A stretch of 58,284 nucleotides of DNA from RUG760 sp045642205 (GTDB lineage: Bacteria > Bacillota > Clostridia > Lachnospirales > Bianqueaceae): NCBI GenBank assembly GCA_045642205.1, contig JAZUIK010000004.1, positions 1-58,284 on the forward strand, written 5' to 3'. Position numbers and translations under genes: made by a program. This document shows positions 9,224 to 15,233 of the stretch, piece by piece. Each line of letters starts with the position of its first letter. Positions within the stretch are counted from its first letter, which is position 1. Below the pieces are notes generated by a model that saw nothing but the letters and a program-made list of their open reading frames with translations, searched no databases and had not been told where the DNA came from.

Positions 9224-9490
9224 ATGAATACTTTCAAGATCAATATTGCCTCACCCGCAGGCAGTGTCTTCAAAGGGGAAGCGGTCAATCTCTCCGTGAG
9301 AGGGACCGAAGGTGAACTGGCGATCCTCGCCGGACATGTTCCCTTTGTTACAGCAGTCAAGGAATGTGACTGCAAGCTGATCCTTCCCGATGAGACCGAA
9401 AAGATCGGTCATACGGAAGGCGGCCTGCTTACCGTTGGTAAGGAAGAAACCATCTTCCTCTCCTCCAGTTTCCACTGGGTAGAGGAATAA
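9224..9490 (+). CDS. atpC: F-type ATP synthase subunit epsilon, short form
   Basis: At 88 residues this epsilon has only the N-terminal beta-sandwich domain (NIASPAGSVFKGEAVNLSVRG, then TEGELAILAGHVPF). It stops where the two-helix C-terminal domain normally begins; usual length is about 130-140. The C-terminal helices inhibit ATP hydrolysis in many bacteria, so this enzyme may lack that brake. A frame-shifted remnant is unlikely, because a strong terminator begins only three bases after the stop. Similar short epsilons are known in a few phyla, including Chlorobi. Confidence 0.92.
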   Translation: MNTFKINIASPAGSVFKGEAVNLSVRGTEGELAILAGHVPFVTAVKECDCKLILPDETEKIGHTEGGLLTVGKEETIFLSSSFHWVEE

Positions 9491-9492
9491 AT

Positions 9493-9554
9493 AAAAAAGT
9501 CCAACAGTCAACCTCATGATCAGAGGATCGAGAGGAAGATTGTTGGACTTTTTT
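9493..9554 (+). terminator. Terminator of the atp operon
   Basis: Perfect 14-base arms at 9493-9506 and 9541-9554 with A-run and T-run flanks, enclosing a smaller CCTC/GAGG stem. It starts directly after the atpC stop. Confidence 0.9.
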
Positions 9555-9658
9555 GTTGGAACGATGCAATGGGATATCGATCGGTTTTGGCTACATATTC
9601 AGAAAACCCGTCCTTAACGGTTCATCGTTTTTTTGTTTTGATAGAAAGGTATTCTTTC

Positions 9659-9687
9659 TTGTATTGAGTTATAAGGCGTGATACAAT
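9659..9687 (+). promoter_or_regulatory. Candidate promoter of the metalloenzyme cluster
   Basis: TTGTAT (9659-9664) and TACAAT (9682-9687) are 17 bases apart. Downstream, 9716-9724 (AAAAGACAA) and 9739-9747 (TTGTCTTTT) can pair as a nine-base stem just before the ribosome site AAGGAG of the first gene, which could act as a leader attenuator or a translation block. Confidence 0.5.
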
Positions 9688-9763
9688 GACGACATAATAA
9701 AATAATATGTTGACGAAAAGACAATAGAGCACAATCTGTTGTCTTTTGTTTTAAGGAGCTATT

Positions 9764-10549
9764 ATGGAAAAGAAAGAGCCTGTTATTCTGGCGGTTGCCG
9801 GTAAGGGCGGTGTGGGAAAGACCTCTATCGCTGCCAACATGGTCAGATTACTGGTAGAGGCATTCCCGGATAAGAAGATCCTCGCCATTGATGCAGATCC
9901 TGCAGTAGGATTGTCTACCGCCTTGGGGATCGAGGTGGAAACAACGATCGATGACATACGAAAAGCAGTCATCGAAACGGTGGAAGACGGAGAATCCAAA
10001 GCAGCTATCGAAATGCTGGGAGAGGCCAGATATCGCATTTTTGAAGCATTGGTGGAAACCGATGGATTCAGTTTTATTGCGGTAGGAAGACCGGAAGCAG
10101 CGGGTTGTTATTGTAAGATCAATTCCTATCTGAAGGAAGTGATCAGTATCCTGTCCGAAAACTTTGACTATGTCGTCATCGATGGAGAAGCAGGCATTGA
10201 GCAGATCAATCGCCGTGTTATGGAAAAAGTGACCCATCTGATGCTGGTTACGGACTCTTCCAAGAAGGGCTGTAATGTAATCCAGACCATTCGCTCCGTG
10301 GCAGATAACCTTGTGATGGCACAGCATGTGGGTGCGATCGCAAACCGTATCCCCTCCGAAAACGGTATCATCTCGGAGAGTGTCAAAGCAGCTATGGATA
10401 CCGGTGATATTCCGGTAGTTTCCTATATTCCTTCGGATGCTTCCCTGGCGGAGTTTGATCTGAAGGGTGAAAATGTATTTTATCTGCCCCAAGAATCTGC
10501 CATCGTCCAGGGCGTCAAGAAGGCCTTGGAACAGGTGGGAATACTGTAA
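9764..10549 (+). CDS. CooC-like P-loop ATPase (nickel/metallocluster maturation type)
   Basis: A 261-residue MinD/ParA-superfamily ATPase of the CooC type. CooC proteins load Ni into carbon monoxide dehydrogenase. The deviant Walker A KGGVGKTS is at residues 14-21, DADPAVGLS follows near 43-51, and GRPEAAGCYC carries the Cys115-x-Cys117 pair that binds metal at the CooC dimer interface. No CODH gene is in the window. It is the first gene of a unit with two HgdA/HgdB-like proteins, an HgdC-type activator and an acetyl-CoA-synthase-like domain. I infer that it matures a metal centre in one of those. Its leader carries a candidate promoter and hairpin. Confidence 0.85.
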   Translation: MEKKEPVILAVAGKGGVGKTSIAANMVRLLVEAFPDKKILAIDADPAVGLSTALGIEVETTIDDIRKAVIETVEDGESKAAIEMLGEARYRIFEALVETDGFSFIAVGRPEAAGCYCKINSYLKEVISILSENFDYVVIDGEAGIEQINRRVMEKVTHLMLVTDSSKKGCNVIQTIRSVADNLVMAQHVGAIANRIPSENGIISESVKAAMDTGDIPVVSYIPSDASLAEFDLKGENVFYLPQESAIVQGVKKALEQVGIL

Positions 10550-10560
10550 GGAGACAGGCG

Positions 10561-11748
10561 ATGAAAGACCTGAAACATCTGTACTACTTTGAGAGGCTGT
10601 TAGAGGATGCCAACAACGAACTGGTACGTCAGGCTCAGTCCGAGGGCAAACGCTGTATTGCTACAGTCTGTGAGAATATCCCGGAACCTCTCCTGAACCT
10701 TCCCGGAACATTTTCCGTTCGATTGAGAGCACCGCGTACCGGCTCCATGGAGATGGGAACCTATTATCTGACCAGTTTTCTCTGTGAATATACCAGAGCA
10801 CTGCTCGAGAGGGCCATTGAAGGTGGATTCAACTTTACGGACTGTATGATCACACCGGATGGATGTTCCATGCTGAACCGCTGTGTTGAAAACATGGAAC
10901 TGCTGAAGACCATGGATAAGGAAGATTTCTTCTATCAGTATCTGGAGATCCCCATGAAGTCGGATGATAATGGATTGAATCTCTATGTACTGCAGTGCAA
11001 GAACCATATCCTGACACCATTAATGGAGAGATTCGGTATCGATGTATCCGACAATGCTTTACGAGAGGCAGTCAAAGAACATAATGAGATCTGCCGTATC
11101 CTGCGTGCTATCGGTGATTATCGAAAGGAAGAATATCCTCGTATCACGGGTTATGAGTACCATGTATTGACCATGGCCAGTTATGTAGCGCCCAAATATC
11201 TGATCAAGGAAAAACTGCAGGAGACTCTGGAAGAACTGAAGACCAGAGAACCCGATAAAAAGAAGTATCGTGCCAGAGTTGTGCTGGTAGGCTCTGAGGT
11301 GGATGACATCGATGTTGTCAAACTGATCGAGGAATCCGGTGCCTATGTCTGTGCCGATCGTTTCTGTTATGGTTCCCTCCCCGGAAGAAATGAGATCCTG
11401 CTGAATGACGAAGAGGATGCGCTGACACAGATCTGCCGCACATATATGCAGCGTTCACAGTGCCCTCGTTATATGAATCAGGCAAAGATCCAGGGACGTC
11501 GAAGCTATGTCGATGAGCTGGCAAAAGAGTACCATGCTGACGGTATCATCTATGAACAGATCAAGTTCTGTGATCCCTGGGCCTATGAGCGTACGGTAGG
11601 AACTGTAGTGCTCAGAGATGACTATCATTATCCGGTCCTGTCTGTGGATCGCCCCTATGCGGTTGGATCCTCCGGACAGCTTCGAACCCGTGTACAGGCG
11701 TTTGTTGAAAGTATTGAGATCAAAAAGATTCAGAGAGGTGCGAAGTAA
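10561..11748 (+). CDS. HgdB/DCCP-like Fe-S protein (2-hydroxyacyl-CoA dehydratase fold), small subunit
   Basis: A 395-residue member of the 2-hydroxyacyl-CoA dehydratase D-component family, which also contains benzoyl-CoA reductase subunits and double-cubane cluster proteins (DCCP). Family features seen are CENIPEPLLNLPGTFSVRLRAP near residue 37, TDCMITPDGCSMLNRC near 94-108, the DRFCYGS segment near 266-272 and the C-terminal KFCDPWAYE motif with Cys337. Cys75, Cys102 and Cys337 are plausible cluster ligands by position. It begins 11 bases after the CooC-like gene and overlaps the next gene by one base. No CoA-transferase or acyl-CoA dehydrogenase is nearby, so a normal hydroxy-acid fermentation role is not supported by context. 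Confidence 0.82.
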   Translation: MKDLKHLYYFERLLEDANNELVRQAQSEGKRCIATVCENIPEPLLNLPGTFSVRLRAPRTGSMEMGTYYLTSFLCEYTRALLERAIEGGFNFTDCMITPDGCSMLNRCVENMELLKTMDKEDFFYQYLEIPMKSDDNGLNLYVLQCKNHILTPLMERFGIDVSDNALREAVKEHNEICRILRAIGDYRKEEYPRITGYEYHVLTMASYVAPKYLIKEKLQETLEELKTREPDKKKYRARVVLVGSEVDDIDVVKLIEESGAYVCADRFCYGSLPGRNEILLNDEEDALTQICRTYMQRSQCPRYMNQAKIQGRRSYVDELAKEYHADGIIYEQIKFCDPWAYERTVGTVVLRDDYHYPVLSVDRPYAVGSSGQLRTRVQAFVESIEIKKIQRGAK

Positions 11749-13310
11749 TGGGCAAAGCTGTTGGCTCCGAGGCTCTCGGAAAGTTTTTTACGGAAGGTAA
11801 AGTAAGAAATCGACGGGAGTGGCGCGGTATCAAGGATACTTTATATGACTATTCCAGATGGCTTTACATTCTGAGCATTCTGGCAAAGTTTATTATCAAG
11901 CCCAGAAATATCAAGGCGATGTTCCGCTATCGCTGGATGTCCAACTATCTGGCTGTCCCTATGATGGTGGATAGACATACCCAGGGACTTAGAGGTCCAT
12001 ACCTGAGGATCTGTCATCTGGAACAGGATCTTGTCGTGTACGATGTGGCAAAGCTGCTGGATAATCTGTTCCGCGCAGACAGACGTATCGGTAATGATAA
12101 GAAACTCTCCGATAAGGTAGTTCTGGTGGATGAGAATGAGATGACCACCGTAATGATGGGATTTCCCACGCTGAAAGGACTCAGCCGTGAAACACCGGCT
12201 GTCTATGTCTCTGTTCTTCTGAATCAGGATGCAGCAACCCATTATATCGATGTGGCCCAGGAGTTTGGACTTCCCGGTGATGTCTGCCCTATGCCGGAGG
12301 CAGAGGCAGGTGTTTCCATCGATGATGACTTCCCTGTGCTGGGTGCATGTGCTGTTCAGTGTAATACAACCTGCGACGGTTCTCTTTTGGGTAACGGAAT
12401 CATCTCTAAGAGACTGGAGCTGGAGGAAGGAGTTCCCTGTTTCCAGCTGGCGGCACCCCTCAGACATCGCGAAGATGATGTACAGGAATATGCAGCACAG
12501 GAGATCCGAAATTGTATCAGTTTCATCGAGGAACATACCGGTGAGAAATGGAACTGGGATTATTACTTCGAGTGTGCAAAACGTGTCAATGAGTCCACCA
12601 GACATCGTATGGACTGGCTGGATATGAATAAGACAGACTATCCTCAGGTCTTTGGTTCCAACCTGGCATTGTATACGGAGACCAACTATATGGCGATCTG
12701 CGGAAAAGTGCCGGAGTTCGTAACAGCCGATCGAAAGATTTCTCAGCTGGCAGAGAAGGCCTACAAGGAAAAGATGAGAGCAGCCAAGGAGTACCGTCAC
12801 AGAGCGATCGTCTGGGGAGTACAGTCCCATTACTATATGGACTTTCTGGTATGGCTTCTGAACTGCTGGGGCATCGTTCCCCTGACGGATATGCTTTCCA
12901 TGGTCTCCACCAAGGTGCTGGCAGAGGAAAATACACCGGAAGGAAGAGAACAGGCAATCTACGATATGGCGTGGCTGACCGAGAATATGATCATGCGTAA
13001 TCGTACTCACGGCGGCTATAAGGTGCTTCTGGACGAACTCTGGGAGTTCTGTGAAGAATTCAACGCTGACGTGGTCATTCTCTGGGAGCATATGGCCTGC
13101 AAAGCACTGGATGGTATGCATGGTCAGTTTGAAGAGAAGGCAAGAGAAAAGGGTATCCACCTGATCTGGGTCAATCACGATCTGTTTGATCCCCGTATTA
13201 TTTCCAGACAGGGTGTCCGAGATCAGGTCAACCGCTATATGCGTTCTGTTTTGAGAGAGGAACCTATCGATCCTTCTCTTGAAGTGTTGCATGATGAGCA
13301 TTCGTGGTAA
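11748..13310 (+). CDS. HgdA-like Fe-S protein, large partner subunit
   Basis: A 520-residue protein that I read as a second, diverged member of the 2-hydroxyacyl-CoA dehydratase/DCCP family. The cysteine cluster ACAVQCNTTCDGS holds Cys201, Cys205 and Cys209, and WEHMACKALDGMHG holds Cys451 shortly before a HLIWVNHDLFDPR segment like the end of the family domain. It is longer than HgdA or HgdB (about 380-480) because of an N-terminal stretch of roughly 100 residues. The start overlaps the stop of the preceding gene (TAATG), implying coupled synthesis in a fixed ratio and probably a heterodimer. Function is unassigned. Confidence 0.75.
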   Translation: MGKAVGSEALGKFFTEGKVRNRREWRGIKDTLYDYSRWLYILSILAKFIIKPRNIKAMFRYRWMSNYLAVPMMVDRHTQGLRGPYLRICHLEQDLVVYDVAKLLDNLFRADRRIGNDKKLSDKVVLVDENEMTTVMMGFPTLKGLSRETPAVYVSVLLNQDAATHYIDVAQEFGLPGDVCPMPEAEAGVSIDDDFPVLGACAVQCNTTCDGSLLGNGIISKRLELEEGVPCFQLAAPLRHREDDVQEYAAQEIRNCISFIEEHTGEKWNWDYYFECAKRVNESTRHRMDWLDMNKTDYPQVFGSNLALYTETNYMAICGKVPEFVTADRKISQLAEKAYKEKMRAAKEYRHRAIVWGVQSHYYMDFLVWLLNCWGIVPLTDMLSMVSTKVLAEENTPEGREQAIYDMAWLTENMIMRNRTHGGYKVLLDELWEFCEEFNADVVILWEHMACKALDGMHGQFEEKAREKGIHLIWVNHDLFDPRIISRQGVRDQVNRYMRSVLREEPIDPSLEVLHDEHSW

Positions 13311-13361
13311 TCAGGTGGCAGAGCCACCTGAGACGTTTCGAACTTCAAAGAAGTTCGAAAC
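13311..13361 (+). repeat. Two back-to-back perfect hairpins inside the cluster
   Basis: TCAGGTGGC/GCCACCTGA (13311-13319 and 13323-13331, loop AGA) begins directly after the large-subunit stop codon. It is followed after three bases by a 12-base perfect stem (13335-13346 and 13350-13361, loop AAA). No T-run follows, so these look like mRNA processing or 3'-end protection elements, or weak attenuation, between the structural genes and the activator gene. Confidence 0.8.
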
Positions 13362-13416
13362 TATGCATTGAATCAGAATGTATATGACGTAATATTTTCT
13401 TTTGGGGTGAATAGAT

Positions 13417-14211
13417 ATGAAATACTATGGTGGATGTGATTCCGGAAGTACCTATACAAAGTGTGTGATCATTGATGAGAACGGCAAGATGGTAGCTAAC
13501 GTGACTTTGAGAAGCCGTATCAATTCCGTGTTGAGCGCACAGGACGCACTGAATCAGGCAGTCGAACAGGTTCCGGAACTGAAGAGTCCGGAGGATCTTG
13601 CCTATCTGGTGGGTACCGGATACGGAAGAAACAAGGTTCCTTTTGCAGATGAAAATATCTCCGAGATCAGCTGTCATGCCATGGGAGTGCATGCGGCAGA
13701 TCCCAGTGTCAAGGCCATCATCGATATCGGTGGACAGGATGTAAAGGGTATTGCTGTGGATACCGATGGTACTGTGCTGAATTTTGCTATGAATGATAAA
13801 TGTGCAGCTGGTACAGGACGTTTCTTTGAAGCGATGGCTAAGGCTTTTGAGATGGAACTGGATGAATTCTCTCAGTTGTCACTGTCTGCAAAGAATGTGA
13901 TCCCGATCACGGCACAGTGTACCGTATTTGCTGAATCCGAGGTTATTTCTCTGGTAGGTGAAGGAAAGCCTATGGATGAGATCGCGGCCGGTATCGAACT
14001 GTCCGTTGCAAAGAGATGTTTTGTTATGGCGAAGAAGGCCGGTGCGGTAGACAAGATCACTCTGACAGGCGGCTGTGCCAAGAATGCGGGTCTTAAGGCA
14101 GCGATCCAGAAAGTCCTGAAACTGAAGGTTATCGATCTGCCTATCGATCCTCAGCTGATGGGAGCTTTGGGAGCTGCAGAGTTTGCAAGACAGAAGGGCA
14201 GAAGCGTATAA
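13417..14211 (+). CDS. HgdC/BcrA-type ATP-dependent activator (ASKHA Fe-S ATPase)
   Basis: A 264-residue archerase-type activator. These homodimeric ATPases share one [4Fe-4S] cluster and drive single electrons at very low potential into HgdAB- or DCCP-type enzymes. GGCDSGSTYTKC (residues 5-16) is the phosphate loop. DIGGQDVKG (103-111) and TLTGGCAKNAGL are ASKHA motifs. The two cluster cysteines are Cys129 in NDKCAAGTGRF and Cys168 in AQCTVFAESE, matching the spacing known for HgdC. It lies about 106 bases after the HgdA-like gene, behind two hairpins, with its own ribosome site. Its partner is almost certainly the preceding pair. Confidence 0.93.
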   Translation: MKYYGGCDSGSTYTKCVIIDENGKMVANVTLRSRINSVLSAQDALNQAVEQVPELKSPEDLAYLVGTGYGRNKVPFADENISEISCHAMGVHAADPSVKAIIDIGGQDVKGIAVDTDGTVLNFAMNDKCAAGTGRFFEAMAKAFEMELDEFSQLSLSAKNVIPITAQCTVFAESEVISLVGEGKPMDEIAAGIELSVAKRCFVMAKKAGAVDKITLTGGCAKNAGLKAAIQKVLKLKVIDLPIDPQLMGALGAAEFARQKGRSV

Positions 14212-14242
14212 CTGCCGCAAGGAATAACAAAGGGGAATACAT

Positions 14243-14410
14243 ATGAATATTCTTTTGAAGATCCTGCTGATCTTAGTGATCGTAGTCGTAGCCTTATTTG
14301 TTTTGACATTTCTTGTTTACTTCTTCAATCTGGATATGAAGCTGACAGCAGCGATCTATCCTTTGATGCAGAAGCATTATGACAAGATCGATCGAGATAA
14401 GCATCTGTAA
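14243..14410 (+). CDS. Small single-span membrane peptide
   Basis: A 55-residue open frame from ATG 14243 to TAA 14408-14410, preceded by AAAGGGG. It starts MNILLKILLILVIVVVALFV and continues with a hydrophobic stretch to about residue 30, then a charged tail ending KIDRDKHL. One transmembrane helix is expected. It sits tightly between the activator and the acetyl-CoA-synthase-like gene on the same strand, so it is probably translated with them and could anchor the complex. There is no recognisable family. Confidence 0.65.
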   Translation: MNILLKILLILVIVVVALFVLTFLVYFFNLDMKLTAAIYPLMQKHYDKIDRDKHL

Positions 14411-14421
14411 GCAAGATAGAT

Positions 14422-15135
14422 ATGAAACTGTATGATGATGTCATCCAGAGAACGTTGGAACTGGCACTTGCCTCTGATAGCGTTAGGGAACTGGCAGTAG
14501 AAGACAGTCCGTGGCCGGAGGTTTCGGACCGCAGTATGATCCTTCGCAGTGAGATGGCCTATGAATTGGGAGCGGATCACAATGAAGGACTGGGGATCAC
14601 TCTGGTCTCAGGGACTGAAGAACTGATCCATGGTGATCGGATCATGCTGATAGGAAAGGATCTTTCCGAGATCCAAAAAGATGGTCCTTATGGCCGTATT
14701 GCACTGGTCCTGGTAGATGAAGCGGTCATGGGCGAAGGAGAAACCTTGTATAATGCCATTAGAAAACTGGAATATACACGGTATCACTTTTATCCGGAAG
14801 GTTTCATGAACCGTATCTCTTCTTCTAAGCATAAGGAGAGTGTACGCATCGGCAAAGATGCATTGGGCAAAGGGTTGGATTTTGCAAAGACCGGCAATAT
14901 GATGATCCGGAAATTTAAGGAAAATCCCCGTGTCAGAGCCGTATGGATCCTTTATATCACGGAGGCGGCCTTTGACTATAAGCAGCTTCTGACACTGAGC
15001 TGTGACGCTGAGGACATTACCAGGACGATCGACCACATCCTTAAAAATGTACAGATGGATTGTAAGGCATGTAATCTTCAGGAAATCTGTGACGAAGTAG
15101 AGGGACTGAGGGAATTGCATTTCGGAAAGACATGA
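14422..15135 (+). CDS. Stand-alone protein resembling the acetyl-CoA synthase (AcsB/CdhC) middle domain
   Basis: A 237-residue protein. Comparison from memory with Moorella AcsB suggests homology to the region just before the A-cluster. Shared features are an N-terminal GDRIMLIGKDLSEI segment aligning with KIEVIGPDIDQI, then ALVLVDEAVMGEGETL, SVRIGKDALGKGLDFAKTGN aligning with WLRVSKDAVAKGFRFKNYGE, and VRAVWILYITEAAFD aligning with the VQVTIFTDEAKV region. It ends just after CKACNLQEIC (Cys214, Cys217, Cys223), where AcsB has the first A-cluster cysteines C-x2-C-x8-C, and lacks the rest of the catalytic domain. Together with CooC this suggests a Ni-Fe-S or one-carbon link. Moderately sure of the homology; function unknown. 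Confidence 0.7.
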   Translation: MKLYDDVIQRTLELALASDSVRELAVEDSPWPEVSDRSMILRSEMAYELGADHNEGLGITLVSGTEELIHGDRIMLIGKDLSEIQKDGPYGRIALVLVDEAVMGEGETLYNAIRKLEYTRYHFYPEGFMNRISSSKHKESVRIGKDALGKGLDFAKTGNMMIRKFKENPRVRAVWILYITEAAFDYKQLLTLSCDAEDITRTIDHILKNVQMDCKACNLQEICDEVEGLRELHFGKT

Positions 15136-15182
15136 GGATAGTTTTCCATCTGTCTTCACACTGTTTTTTAGAACACATAATA

Positions 15183-15212
15183 AAAGGGAGAGCATTGAGA
15201 TGCTCTCCCTTT
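15183..15212. terminator. Bidirectional terminator between the metalloenzyme cluster and cbp
   Basis: A 13-base perfect stem (15183-15195 and 15200-15212) with loop TGAG, A-rich on the left and T-rich on the right. It lies between convergent genes and can serve both. Confidence 0.9.
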
Positions 15213-15233
15213 CGATTTCTATATGGTTGTTAT

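Noticed and set aside
9764..10549. MinD/ParA cell-division or partition ATPase
   Set aside because: The CxC motif after GRPEAAG and the neighbours fit CooC; no MinC, MinE or ParB gene or amphipathic C-terminal helix is seen.
9764..15135. Ordinary 2-hydroxyacyl-CoA dehydratase fermentation operon
   Set aside because: Not excluded, but no CoA-transferase, hydroxyacid dehydrogenase, acyl-CoA dehydrogenase or Etf genes accompany the pair, while CooC-like and ACS-like genes do.
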